Both the position numbers and the translations under genes were made by a program. From positions 45,537,001-45,601,000 of the forward strand of contig CM074856.1 of the NCBI GenBank assembly GCA_037501455.1: a stretch of DNA of 64,000 bases, read 5' to 3'. A model generated the notes under the pieces. It saw nothing but the letters and a program-made list of their open reading frames with translations, searched no databases and was not told where the DNA came from. This DNA is from Lantana camara. Its lineage: Eukaryota > Streptophyta > Magnoliopsida > Lamiales > Verbenaceae. This document shows positions 22,596 to 35,227 of the stretch, piece after piece. Each line of letters starts with the position of its first letter. The stretch's first letter is position 1.

Positions 22596-24127
22596 ACATA
22601 TCTTCGAGCGCGAAGAACGGCTCGGCTACCTCTCTTAAGGCCATGAGGGTCCCTGGCCTCCTTTCTACGATGGCATCAGCAAACTTCTTGCTCACATACT
22701 GCTTGTGATCCACAGCCTGAAAGAGCACTGGGATCAAGAAATCCATTGAAGGCCTCTCCACCTGTAGGATCTCCTTGTTGAAGCGGGCAAAGAACGAGCG
22801 CAGAGATTCGCTCTTGCCTTGCACCACGTTGTACACGGCAGTAGGTGCGGTGACTGGCGCTTTCAAAGAATTGAAGTGGTTGAGGAAAGCATGAGCCAGC
22901 TCTTCATATGAGTGAATCGAGCGCGGCGGCAGTCGCTTGTACCACTCCTGAGCCATTCCCACTAAGGAAGTGACGAAGACTTTCGCCCAATAGTTGCTGG
23001 AATGCTCGTAAAGGTGCATGAGATGCAAAAAATGATCCAAGTGTTCATCTGGATCAGTTGTCCCGTCGTAACGGTTGATGGAAGTGGGGATTTTGGCCAT
23101 GCCTGCTTGGGCCATCAAAACTTCCTCCACGAGGGGCGAGCCCCTCGCCAACGGGTGGTACTCATACGTGCCCGAAGTTTTCCTCCGGCTCCTTGCGGTG
23201 GGGGACCTTTGGTGGAGGGTCCTTGGTACGGGTGCTTCTGGCGTCAACCCGTTCATCCCGACTAGGGGAGATCTGAGTTGATCGCCCTCGTGAGAGCTGT
23301 CCCACAATATCCTTTAAACCCTGCAGCTGGTCTTGCACAGCCGCGAGGATGTCAGGATTCACGTCCCCTTGTTTGTCCCCGTGCCTGGGGGCTCGAGAAC
23401 CCCTTCTGGAGACATGAGAATCCCCTTCATTCTCGTTCACTCGTTCCGTGGGCTCTTTATTCCTGCCCATGGAGGGACGCTCGTTGCCCTCCTGCTGGGG
23501 CACTTCTCTGGCTGGTGGTGGTGGCGGTTGTGCCCTCAGGACAGCCTGGGCTTCTCTGAGGGGGAAATTTTGCTGTCCGCCCAAAGGGGCTGCAACTTGA
23601 GTGGCCTGCCCAGAGGGAAAGTACATGGAATGGAACCTTTCCCATGCTCCCTGGGCCGCCTGAACCTCACACTGGGCATAGAGAGCCCTCAACTGCTGGG
23701 TGGTTAGTGGAGGTAACTCCACTCCTTCAATCTCCCTGGGGATGACCACCGGGAGCTGGATCTGACCAGCATGATACGGCTGGACCGGCGGCACCATAAC
23801 AGCCGGAGTGAGGGTATACCCGGGTGGGGGCATCATGTAACCCTGCATTCCGGGAATCACCTGGGGATGGACCCATGGGTTCTGGGCAGGCTGCGGAGGA
23901 GCAGAGATAGAGACTCCTCCAGCGACGGCGGGAATCGGCAGTGCCGGCGGTGTAGGTGGAGGTACTGAAGACTCTGCTTGCGGAGTCACTCCTGCGGCGG
24001 GAGGTGCTCCACCAACGGTGACGGATGGAGGCAGGGCTCCACCAGTAGCGGTGGAGGGAATAATGATATTTGCATCCTGGGAGGCGTTATCTCCTCCTCC
24101 CACAGCTCCAGACCTTGTAGCGACCAT
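22465..24127 (-). pseudogene. Tat gag
   Basis: Likely start at the ATG at about 24127 (MVATRSG), about 90 bases inside the 5' LTR edge. The N-terminal half is rich in Pro, Gly and Ala. The retrotransposon gag core (PDEHLDHF...AKVFVTSLVGMAQEWYKRLP) lies at about 23060-22840. Two frameshifts break it, one at about 23165-23200 and one at about 22560-22595 where the frame passes into the protease/RT ORF. Gag forms the particle that packages the element RNA. Confidence 0.85.
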
Positions 24128-24198
24128 GACTGTTAAGGGTAAGAGTGTGCTTGCTTTTCTACCAACAAAAAGAAAGAAAGGGATAGAGGAACGGTTTC

Positions 24199-24217
24199 CC
24201 ACAGACGGCGCCAAAAA
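24199..24217 (-). other. Primer binding site region of the Tat element
   Basis: Directly inside the 5' LTR. On the minus strand it reads TTTTTGGCGCCGTCTGTGG, the sequence commonly found after the 5' LTR in this gypsy group. I did not assign the tRNA. Confidence 0.6.
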
Positions 24218-25028
24218 TGATGGGTTCAGAAATGTGAGGGTCCGAATCCGATCACTTTACGATTTGTATTTGTGGAGGAAACCGCCGGAGATTCGCCGGA
24301 AATGAGAAAGTGGGTTCTACCTGTTGGGACAAGCACAATAAAGGTCAGAAGGCCAAGCTGGGGGAACTGGGGGTGATACCCAGTTTGGCTCTCCGACGCT
24401 CAAGTCAGCTCAAGGTCTGAAGAAATGCAAGTTCAGTCACAGTTTCACTGATGAAGAATGCTTACCAGTGTAGAAGATGACTTTAGCTATTTATAGTTGA
24501 GGGTCAAGGGCCCTTTGGTCATTTGCCTCAAGTGGTCCTGGCCGAATGTTGCCCTAACACGTGGCGCCATGAGAGAGAAACCTAGGAGGAATCTTCTGCA
24601 AAAGCGGCCAAAAGTTGGTGCTGGCAACAGTGGCAGGTGCGCGGGCATGTACGTTGTGTCAGAGAGCCATTTGGGTGGTTGGTAACGAGGGCTTAAGAGC
24701 GCGCTCGTGACAACCTGGAGTATTGGAAGCCAAGATATCCGCTGGGGGGAATGAAGGCTCCAGTTCAAGTGACGAGCCAAAGGGGAGGCCACTCTGAGGG
24801 AGTGTGACGCTCGAAGAGGGCTCCCTTGTCACGTGGGCCTGCCAATCATTTAGTATGTAGGACGCTCGTGAGAGTGACAGCGCTCGTTGGGCTTAACTCC
24901 TGAAGAAGGATTGCGTTTGTTGGGCTTAGCGCTCGTGCATTGGTGGGTGCAACCTTGGGGAGACAGATGTCATCATCTCGGTGATGCCACGTGTCCTAAC
25001 GTGGGACGATCTTATTTTGACCCCATCA
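24218..25028 (-). repeat. Tat 5' LTR, right copy, 811 bp
   Basis: TGATGGG...CCCATCA, the same length as the left copy. On the right it is followed by CCAAT (25029-25033) and the right end of the Harbinger element. Confidence 0.92.
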
Positions 25029-25137
25029 CCAATCATAGGAATGCTATAATAAAGTCTTTCTATTCCATTATCCATTCTATTCGAAAATTCATTCCTTTCC
25101 TACCTCATTTCATTCATGCATACCAATCATGCCGTAA
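25029..25137. mobile_element. Right end of the Harbinger-like element, second copy
   Basis: A duplicate of 11285-11393 with one base difference by eye, ending CATACCAATCATGCCG plus TAA (25135-25137). This is the copy expected from simple nesting of the Tat element in the Harbinger element in Copia-B. Confidence 0.85.
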
Positions 25138-26008
25138 GTGCATATGCCACATCCGGTCGAGTACACAGCATTGCATACACTATGCTACCTATTGCTGAGG
25201 CATAAGGCACATGAGTCATTCTTTCCTTCTCAAGGTTCGTCTCAGGACACATCTTCTTCGAAAGAGATGTTCCTACACTCATGGGAAGAACTTTGTTCTT
25301 CGCATTCTCCACACTGAACCATTTCAGTACTTTGTCTATGTACATCGATTGTGATAGTCCTATCAATCTCTTACATCTATCCCTATAGATCTTAATACCG
25401 AGAATGTAAGATGCATCACCAAGATCTTTCATCTCCAATTGGTTCGATAACCATGACTTGGTAACTTTCATGTCATCCTTCGAATTCTCAATTAGAAGGA
25501 TGTCATCAACATAAAGCACCAAGAATTGCACGGAAGTCTCTAATTCCTTTCTATAAACGCAGGACTCATTCGAATTTTGAACGAAGCCAAACGCTTTAAC
25601 CACTTCATCAAAACGAATGTTCCAATTCCTAGAAGCCTGTTTCAATCCATAGATTGATCTTTGGAGTTTGCAAACCTTTTGTTCACTCCCACTGAATGTG
25701 AAACCTATGGGTTGATCCATATAAATGTCTTTATCAATGTCTCCATTGAGAAAGGAAGTTTTCACATCCATTTGCCATATCTCATAGTCGTAATATGCAG
25801 TTATGGTAAGCATGATCCGAATAGACTTTTGTATTGCAACCGGTGAGAAGGTTTCATCAAAGTTCACATCGGGCCTTTGAGTGAAGCCTTTGGCAATGAG
25901 CCTTGACTTATAGGCTGCAACGTTTCCATCTACTCCGAGCTTTCCCTTAAAGATCCATTTACAACCTATAGATTTTACCCCATCAGGCAAATCAACCAAG
26001 GTCCAAAC
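25138..26008 (-). pseudogene. Copia-B reverse transcriptase
   Basis: Open from 25999 to the Harbinger insertion site. It contains the RT finger and palm (KARL/KSRLIAKGFTQ, FDETFSPV, QMDVKTSFLNG), the YGLKQASR helix and the catalytic YVDD (about 25502-25513). A TAA in place of a Gln codon (26009-26011) separates it from the upstream linker in the same frame. The rest of the gene (RNase H) is at 8637-9250 beyond the nested insertions. Confidence 0.9.
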
Positions 26009-27385
26009 TTAGTTGGAGTACATGGAATCCATTTCGGACTTCATGGCTTGTTTCCACTGATCAGAATCCGAGTCTGACAGTGCCTCCTCATATGTTAGAG
26101 GATCATTATCCTCTTGAGAGATTTCATGGAGAAAATCATACCATATCTCAGGCTGTCTCGAATTACGTTCTGAACGCCTTATAGAAGGATTTTCACATGT
26201 ATCGAAGTTCGTAATTGGTTGTGGGATGTCAGAATGGGACGTATCCTCTAAATGTGGTGTGGGAGTGTCTCGAATTTCTTCGAGTTCTGTGATCTTGCCT
26301 TTCATTTCTTCTAGGAACGATTCCTCAAGAAAAATTGCATTTCTTGAAACAAACAACTTTTGTTCAGTTTGATCATAGAACTAGTATCCTATGGATTCCT
26401 TAGGATAGCCAACAAAGTACCATAAGTAACAACGAGCTTCTAACTTATCTCTCACTGGCCTCTTCACATAAGCAGGACAACTCCAAATTCTTAATTAAGA
26501 ATAACTAAGGATTTTACCATGCCACATTTCATAGGGCGTTTTAAGGACTAACTTGGAAGGAACAAGATTTAGAATCTTGGTTGTACTTTCTAAAGCATAA
26601 CCCCAAAAAGAAGGTGGTAAGTCAGTGAAACTCATCATGGAACGAACCATATCAAGTAGGGTTCAATTCCTTCTCTCAGAAACTCCATTAAGCTGAGGAG
26701 TTCCAGGAGGAGTCCACTGAGAGATAATGACATTATCTTTGAGATGATTAAGGAATTCTTCACTAAGATACTCGCCACCTCGATCAGATCGAAGTGTCTT
26801 GCTCTTGTGACCAGTTTGGTTCTCCACCTCCTTTTGAAATTCTAAGAATTTCTCAAAAGCCTCAGATTTGTACTTCATTAAGTACACATAACCATAACGG
26901 CTAAAGTCATCAGTAAAGGTTATAAAGTACTGATGGTTGTTTCGAGTGCTTATACTAAGCGGTCCACAAATATCAGAATGGATCAAATCCAAGGTCTTAG
27001 TGGCTCATTCCATACTTCCTTTAAAAGGAGTTTTGGACATCTCTCCTTTGAGACAGGATTCGCAGGAAGTTAACTGGTTAAGGTCATTTTCAGATAATGT
27101 CCCTAAGGTAGTTAACTTGCTAATTCTGTTCTTGAAATATGTCCTAATCTAGTGTGCCACAAAGGTGCTGAGACTTCTTCATCTCTCTTACGTTTTGTTT
27201 CTCGTTGTATATTCAAAATATTACTGTTTTGAGTTAGATAAAGTCCATTGTTTAATGTACCAAGATGTACTGAAAAATTATTCTTTTTGAGGAAAAAGTT
27301 ATCATTCTTAATATTAATTTCATAACCTTCGCAATCAACTATTGGAACTGAAATAATATTACGAATAATTGGTAAATAAAGAACT
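26009..27385 (-). pseudogene. Copia-B integrase and linker
   Basis: The integrase core is visible in two open pieces, 26992-26663 (HSDICGPL, FTDDFSRYG, SDRGGEYL, LNGVSERRN: the D-D-E residues) and 26356-26009 (C-terminal linker to RT, Asp/Glu/Pro-rich). Several stops lie between them (about 26380-26660) and in the pre-integrase zinc region (about 27000-27385). Confidence 0.85.
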
Positions 27386-28453
27386 TTATTTTAAAACTAA
27401 AACAGAATGACCTAAATCTAATCTAATTGCGCCTAAAGCTTGAGCTTCGACCATTGAGCCGTCCCCAATCTTCAAGACACATTCTCCTCCCTTCAGCTGT
27501 CGGACCTCACTTAGCATTTGTACATCATTACAGATATGAGATCCACAACCGATATCAAGTACCCAAGAGTTAAAATTAATAGAAAGATTTACTTTAACGA
27601 GAAACATACCTTTGTTTAGACTAGCTTTGTATTCTTGGCAGTTTCACCTCCAATGCCCCTGTTTGCCACAATGGAAGCAAACGTCCTCTTTCTGATCACG
27701 TCTCTTCTTTTGGGCTTTTCCCTTCGTGATGCCTCTATTGGTCCTAAGGGACTTCTTTTTTTTTGGGCTTTCTTACCCTTGCCTTTAGAAGGCTTAGAAG
27801 AAGATGGAGCAGTGACCATTATAACCTTGTTGTCCTTCTTGATCGTGCTTTCAGTAGTCACAAGCTAACTAATCTGCTCAGCTACACTAGCATTTGCATG
27901 ATTCATGTTGAAGTTAAGGACAAAAGGGTTGAATGATGGTGGGAGCAAGGCTAGCAACAGATCAACTAAAAGCTCATCTCTCAGTGGCATGTCCATGGAG
28001 GCAAGTTTTTCAGTGAGAGCAAGAAACTTGAGTCCATATTCATGGACACTTGTACCTTCCTTCATTCTCAAATGGAACAATTCTTTTGAGGACACGTTCA
28101 TGAAACTTGAGTCCATATTCATTGACACATTCATGAGGACGGTAAAGTTGCTCTAAGTGGTCGTAAATCTCCCAAGCGAATTCCATGGACTCATGTTGTC
28201 TTTGCATGCCCGGAGATATACTAGCAAGCATGAGATAACGTGCTTGGAGATTATCATCCTTTCACTTCTGGATCGCGTCCCGCTCAGCCCGGGACAGAGC
28301 TTTCCCTTCAGGAAAGGGCTCTACCTTGTAGAGAACATAAGTTCTCTTCTCAGAATCTAGAACGATTTTTAGATTCCTAAGCCAATCAGAATAGTTGGGA
28401 CCAGTCAACTTGTTTGACTCGAGGATCGATACTAGAGGGTTTTTGGTTGTCAT
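27386..28453 (-). pseudogene. Copia-B gag and protease
   Basis: Starts at the ATG at 28451-28453. Gag runs in fragments: 28453-28262, then after a stop 28231-28040 and 28134-27865. The CCHC knuckle is at about 27640-27690. The protease segment (27607-27386) has DIG where the active DTG is expected, so the enzyme is probably dead. A local 26-bp duplication in gag (28099-28125, copying 28027-28052) disturbs the frame. Confidence 0.85.
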
Positions 28454-30643
28454 TTCAAAACATGTAGAGAATCACAGAATCTACGACCTAAATGGAAAAA
28501 CAGATAACTAAGTGAGCATGCTGAATAATACCAATATACATGAGATTAGGTCTTTAATCTATGTAGCTCCCACTGTTTTTAGAAGATCTATAATTCCCAA
28601 AGATCTTAGAGGATACTTGTTATCCCAATGGGTACTAAGATCCCAAGTACTTTACCTTGAACCCACGACTCGTGGACATTCTCAATAAAGCCTAAGGTAG
28701 GTACACTTACCAATTCCATCACTGTGGAATTCTTAGTAATGTTTTTGCATCACCTATCTTTCAATATGGACCCACGACTCGTGCGACATCCATATTACTT
28801 AGGCGTTAAGCTGGACCCATCAATCATAAGATCAAGATCAAAACTTAGTTCGAACGACCCAAGACTCACCGACATCGCCCTCCCCAAAATTGACCTCGAA
28901 ATATTGACCATTTAAAATGATCAATTAGGAAACTAAGAACTAATAGATTTCACATATACACCCCACGACTCATAGACAGTAACTAGCTTCCCCTGTTAAA
29001 CTTAAATCCTATTGATGGAATACTAGGAATTCAATTCAAAGTTTGACCTCGAATTAAACACCTATTTTCAAAAATTAGCTTAATATTTAATGGGAAGTTT
29101 TGATGTAACCGGAGAGTTGTCCTGTTCGACCTCACCAACATATATATTATCCAATTTATTAGTTTTGATTAATGCAAGTACAACTTAAATGCATTTCACA
29201 CAAGCACATAGCAGATAACATGTCCTAGCATGATACTAACATGTGATGATCATGGATTCTACCTATCTTATGCGTGATATGTGGGAGCCACTCCACAATC
29301 ACAAGTTCTAACACACGTGCCATATAAAACAGTTTAAATCACATAAGGGAATTGGAAACAAAACGATGCCCTGTCTATTACAATAATAAAAATCCTCTCT
29401 AACATTTTGAGAGGTCTTCACTTATGGCCTACATCTTGTTACTTGTTGTGTGGATCCATCTTACTCCATGGGTGCATTATCTCCAAAATGAAAGAAAAAG
29501 ACCTCACCGCCTATCTCTACTCTCAAATTACAATAAAAAGAAAAAGGACAAAAAGTAATAAGGCTCAATCTTCATATTGGCCTTAGATAATTACACGGGG
29601 CATACCCCGGCCTCAAAAACAGTAATATGAAAAGCCACATAATAAACACATAACAGTACGCACATATGTGGGGCACCGACCCCAACTGAAAACCGCAACT
29701 ATGGGGCTCCAACCCCAATTTAAACCATTCATGTGCATAAATTAAAACCATTCATAAGACTAAACCCATGATCACCTAACATGCATAAATTGCAAGAATT
29801 TAAATTTAACCAATAAATTAAAATTCTCGCTTTAAGCCCTAATGACTTAAAACACGACTTAGATGCAATTTTTGTTCAAGAGTCTTTTCTACAAAACCCA
29901 AAAAATAATAAACTAATCAAATTCTATTTAATTTCTGAAAATTAATAATTTTATTCCTTCAATATTTTCAGAAAACAAAGTTCGTAATTTTCCCAAAATT
30001 TAAATCGTCTTAATTTTTAAAAATCCCAATTTAAAAATTTATTTCAAAAATAATTCAAATTTAATAAAACAAAATTTTACAGAAAAATTAAATCGGGATT
30101 TCAAGGACCGAAAATACGAAAACACGAAAATGGGCCCGGAACGCCCCGCCACACGACGGGAGCAGTGCGCACGCACAGCGTGAGGTAAACACCGCGTGCA
30201 GTGCTGCCGAGAGGGAGGCGGGCCGCTGTCCCGCGCGGTTGTGGGACAGGTGAGCAGGCGCGCCTAGAGACATCGCGTGCGGGTGCACGACGATGGGTGG
30301 GCATCCCGCGCGGATGCGGGACGGTGCATGGGGCCTGGGCGTGCGACACCTTAACACGCCTAGGCTCGCGTTTTCGTATCGCATTTTGTTTTTCGTATTA
30401 CAGGTTTTTCCAAAACCCAATTAAATCCAAAATTAAAAAATACGATTTAAACAAATTTCAACTAAAACAGTTTTTCAAAAACACGATTTAAGAAAACAAT
30501 TTTCAAAAACTTTTAGGAAAAATACAGTTTCGTATTTCAGGCTTTCTAAAAGAACTCAAGAATACTCAATTCGCATCTAAGCCTAAAAATTTCTACCAAA
30601 TTCAGCATAATCAAGACAAATCAGAAATAGGCCTTACAAGGTG
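28454..30643 (-). other. Copia-B 5' leader, non-coding
   Basis: About 2.2 kb collinear with the Copia-A leader. It has the same series of ACCCACGACTCGTGGACAT-like motifs (near 28663, 28769, 28852 and 28961) and a GC-rich block (30110-30370) before the primer site. The two copies do not share an ORF here. Confidence 0.7.
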
Positions 30644-30655
30644 GCTCTGATACCA
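30644..30655 (-). other. Copia-B primer binding site, initiator Met tRNA
   Basis: On the minus strand TGGTATCAGAGC, complementary to the 3' end of plant initiator Met tRNA, two bases inside the 5' LTR. This is the standard primer site of plant copia elements. Confidence 0.92.
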
Positions 30656-30657
30656 CT

Positions 30658-32190
30658 TGTTGGAAAAACGAGACAGAAACGCAGCGAAAATTTAAAAAAA
30701 TTCCCAATAAGTTAGGATCGAATCTTGCAATTCCTATTCCCAAATTCATAGAGATCAAGAAACTCACTTATGTAGTAGCTTTCTTGACACGTTCTAACCG
30801 CCCAAGGACGCTCTTCACGCGGCTTGATCCCCAAAAGCTCCTTCGAATCTTTCAAGATTTCACGATAGTAGCCCTCTAGAGAATTAGTCCACCAACCGCG
30901 ACCACGATCCGAATAGGGAGGATGCTAGTTCTATATTCGGTGTTTAGGCTCTAGGGTTTAGTGTATAATATTTGGAGAAGGAGAAATTATGTACCCACCC
31001 TCATGTGGTTCGAACCCTATGTATTAATAGGCAAGGGGTTCGAACCCCTTTGCTTGTTGGGCAAGGGTTTCCTAAACCCTTTTAGTAAGGGATTTCTTAC
31101 TTGGAGAGAAAGACTCTTACTTTAACTAAAAGTTTCCTTTTGACCAACTTGTCAAGCAAGAATAATATCTAACTCTCTTAGATATTTTATTTTACTTTAT
31201 TTATTAAATAATAAATAACTTGAAGACTAATAATTAATTAATTTATAATTAATAATTCTCCAAATTAGGACTTTAATAATAATTCAAAATTAAATCAAAG
31301 TCTATTAAATAATTAACACATTAATTATTTAACTCATACATATATATATACAAGTGACTACACGTGTCACTCATGACACGTGTCATTCACGTGTTCCATA
31401 CATGTGCTTCACATGTGTGGGCCCCACCATTCTCTTAATGTTTCGATCAACTCGTTTAATCAATTCAAGCCTTAACCCATGTGACCGGGTTGTTGTGTGT
31501 GACCCTCTAGGTTTTTAATTCAATTAGCAGTGACCCTAATTAATTAATCAGTCCACAGATCAAACGACCATAGTCTAGCAACATGTGTTTGACCCCTAGC
31601 TGAATAAAAATGTCTCGATTCGACAAAACCTTTAAGTCATTGACATATGTGAGATACAATCCTCCTACGTCCCATCTCTCAATCAAGATCTAGGGCAAGG
31701 GAATAATTAGAACCCTAATAATCTTGATCTTAATGTTAAGTGCATTTCATATCCATTTGATCTCAATCTAAGAAACTCATTTCTTGATGTCTTGATCCAC
31801 TGCCTTGGGCAAGGACTCCTAGATGGCATATGAATGACTTACACAATAAGAGATCATCATCTTGCCAATGCAAGCGTAGGTCCTTTATCGGTTCTCATAT
31901 ACTTTCATGTGCCACTTGTGCAGCCCCAGCATAAGCCCTGAATCAGTTGTCTAAGACAACACCCTTTAAAGCTTACACCTAAGACTACAGAGTTAGCTCA
32001 TAAAGTATCAATGGAACCTCAAGTCTAAGGATCACTTAATTACATCAATGACTGGTGAGATATTTTCTAATCTGGAAGTTTCTATTTCTATATATAGAAA
32101 CTTCCTTGCCTATTTAGGAATCTTCTCACAAGGGACACCTCAGTGTACTTACTTAGAATAAGTAAGTACCCCCATGTATCACGCACGTAT
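30658..32190 (-). repeat. Copia-B 5' LTR, truncated
   Basis: Begins TGTTGG next to the primer site and aligns with the Copia-A LTR and with 1-150 of this window. Homology stops sharply at 32190, about 350 bp before the expected LTR end, where unrelated DNA begins. The CACGTG-type cluster is at about 31360-31420. Confidence 0.88.
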
Positions 32191-35100
32191 CGGTTGTCTG
32201 ATTTTCTTAAGTTAAAACCAATCGTGCAAGTGTACACTAACATACGCATAGCACAAAAGGATCGTACCCACAGGGAAGGGAAATCAATCACTACTCAACA
32301 CTTCTTGCTAATCTAAAGACCAAACAAGACAAGTGGTTGTTTATTAATCCTACTAAAACAGAATTTAAGTAATTAACTAAAAGAAACACAAGTAACAACT
32401 GAAACTCATGGATTAAAATCAGTAAACTAAGTAGGCAGGGGAGGTAATAATTCATACATTCAAGAGTCAATATAATACTCATTTGACAAGTGTAATTCTA
32501 CAACCTAGTCACTTATATTTGTGTTACCCTCTCTCAAGGCGTAACCAAGTGCTCAATTAATGCTCAATGTTGCTCTCGCAAATCATCAATAGTTAATTAA
32601 ACCATAGGAATAAGACTAGTGCAATTCAAATACTAGCGGCTTGGCGTGGAATAAGATTACCGTTGTATAAGCTAGAACCAAATCTCTTTGCATTTATGAA
32701 AACAATCTCAATTATCATCAATCTCTCGATCTTTAGGCAATTCTAAATCATGCTAAGGTTGGCCAGACCGTCACAAGTCAATTCAAACTTGCTTTCAAAC
32801 TAAGAATTAACACAAGTCATTCAAGCATTATATCAAACTCCTATCATGCATTCATCATCACTCCCCTAGCTCCAGAGAATTAGCTACTCATAATTAAAGC
32901 AAAACTCACAAAACTAAAAGAAATTGCATTAAAGAAATTCATGTTCATCAAATCTAAACAAAGTCTAGAAATCAAAACCATAAACATTCAAGTGGATCTA
33001 AAAAAACAAATCTAACATGAAACTAATTAAAACTAAACTTAGAGGAATTAGTTTAATAAATAAAACAACAATAAAACCGGAAAACTGAAATTGTTTGAAG
33101 AATTCAATCCTTTCGTCTTCTCGATTTCTCTGAAAAACTCCTTCAAAACTCCGTGTCTTCCTCTCCAAAAGCTAGGTTACGAACCGGAAGGAAGAACTAT
33201 CTAAAAAGACTCCAAAATGCACTTAAATAGAAACCCTAATTGCCTCTCGCCAACTCTTGGTAACGGGTATTACCAACTCATGCATATTCCTCGTTGACGC
33301 CCGTTACACGCCTGAAATCGCGTTTACGCTTTTATAAGTGGTAACAGACGTTACCACTTTTCTTTTGCCCAGGGGTAATGGGAGTTACCCCTCCTGTCTC
33401 GCCAAGGTGATACTCATGTGTCTGTTAACGGGCATTAACAATAATGACCTGCCAATGGGTAACGGGGCTTACCACTTTTTCCTCCAAAATGTGTGAATTC
33501 ACATTGCTTTGTCGTTTCTTATCTCTAACTCCTAAAACACCTAAATGGAGCAAAATAAACACGTAAACGCATCAAACGACACAAAAATATAGTCTAATTA
33601 ACGCTTAAATTCATGCAAATTCCACACTCAACAAATTCCCCCACACTTGCATATTGCTCGTCCTCAAGTAATATGAAAACAAGAAAACACGTCCCCATCA
33701 AACCATCTCCTAAAAGCAATCATCGAACCATCACCTAAACAAGTCTAGCTGATCAAATTGAGTAATCATAAACATAAGATTATCAAAAAGTAGTATAAAA
33801 AGTATACCCTTGTGTAATATGTGAATTCGAACGAAACAATGTACAAAGATTTAAATGAAAAAATCACAATTTCCTCCTAAGTTCTAATCATCAACTTCGG
33901 AATACACTCTTCGCACCTATCTCCACTAATGGAGTTAAATCAAAACCTAGGATCGGTAGGTCTTTCGAGCTTGTAATGTAGGCTTTTGATAAGGTTATGG
34001 AAATTTTTGGATCGAGTGACTACTCACCAAGCGTACATCATTCATTCTTTAAACTCACGGCACTTTCATTCACCATTAAACACATTGCCCCACAATTCGA
34101 CAATTGTATCCCATACTCTCAATTTCACACTTGCATGATTTTTCTTTTCTTTTCTTTTGCTCTTTCTACTTTCTTTTCTTTTTCATGTCTTTTCTTTTTC
34201 CGCTTTTTCTCATTCTTTTTCTTTCTTCACATAAATCTCTCAAATTCAAACATAAGAACAATTAAAAGGGGTCAAAAGATAGATATTCACCATAAAATCA
34301 AACGAGCAAGCCTTGGTGTAAAATTATCAATGTGGTTTATTTTGTCGTGCATTAGGCTTATAATATGGCTACAAAAATCTTTGTATAACAATTAGGCTCA
34401 GCAGGGTCAATAAGATAACGTTATTTAGTGAAAAACAGCTAAAAGAAAAGCTTATAATCCTCCGACAACGAATGCCTACTCCATTTCCTTAATCTTTCAT
34501 GAACTCAAAATTTGGCTCCTAATCAAATGCATCCTAATCAAATCTTAGACTCATTCGGAAATCATCAATTCACTTTTCTAAGTAAAGTACATTATCATGT
34601 TCGAAAGTGCTCAAAATATAAGGGCATATTAACACACTAAATCATCCAATCTCATGCAAATTTTTTTTAATTCAAAAAGCCTAACTCCTTCTAGCAAAGC
34701 TCAACAATCAAACTTCAAAGAAAAAGTTCAAAACGGGGAAAAATTTTCAAAATTTTCAAAATTTCACAATTCCTAGCAATTCACAAGCGTAACAAAAGAT
34801 CTAATCACGCAAATATTCAAGAAAACTCATATCAAGCCTGCACTTCCTACCCCACACTTAATCTTTGCAATGTCCTCATGCAAAATAGAGAAATAAAGAT
34901 CAAGAAAACTCCCTGGTCAATTGAAGACCCAGCAACGTGCTAGCAAACCTTCCAAAACCTGAAATAAGCGACTACAAAAACACGGGTCAAGTGCAAAAGC
35001 AAATGACAATCAACATGCATCTAGTAACTAACACACAAGTTACAAATACATGAAATGGAAGGCACCTTGCATTAAAAGTAAGCGAGTTTAGACAAAAGTA

Positions 35101-35227
35101 AAGAGAAATAGTAGCAAGAGTATCACAAGTATTCAATAAAAGCAATACAGATCCAAATAGCGAATAAAGGAATAACAGAATCAAAGAGGAGTGTCCTTCC
35201 AAGATCACAAATGACAACATACAATCT
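32191..35227. mobile_element. Unclassified LTR-like non-coding region
   Basis: About 3 kb without a credible ORF. It opens with a segment containing GCAAGTGTACAC and GGATCGTACCCACAGGGAA and later has AATTCCCCCACACTTG with CTCGTCCTCAAG (about 33630-33670). From memory these resemble motifs in the long LTRs of some plant gypsy-type elements, so I suspect an LTR remnant, but I cannot define its ends or strand. It holds five short palindromes at 33259-33473 and a T/C-rich stretch at 34138-34225. Confidence 0.4.

Larger units (their letters stand above)
15492..25028 (-). mobile_element. Tat-lineage Ty3/gypsy retrotransposon, incomplete 3' end
   Basis: A gypsy element on the minus strand with the 5' LTR at 24218-25028, then gag, protease, RT, RNase H, a second archaeal-type RNase H and integrase, then tandem repeats and an antisense ORF. 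The second RNase H plus the antisense ORF point to the Tat lineage (Retand-like). The CCAAT at 25029-25033 matches that beside the left LTR (10469-10473), so 10474-11284 is probably its 3' LTR or an allelic or duplicated copy. The 3' internal end next to that LTR is absent. Confidence 0.85.

Noticed and set aside
30088..30491. Overlapping ORFs in the GC-rich copia leader block
   Set aside because: GC-rich sequence opens several frames on both strands; the frames are not shared with the Copia-A leader.
33997..34395. 132-codon plus-strand ORF rich in Phe and Ser
   Set aside because: Product of a T/C-rich tract; no motif or gene structure.
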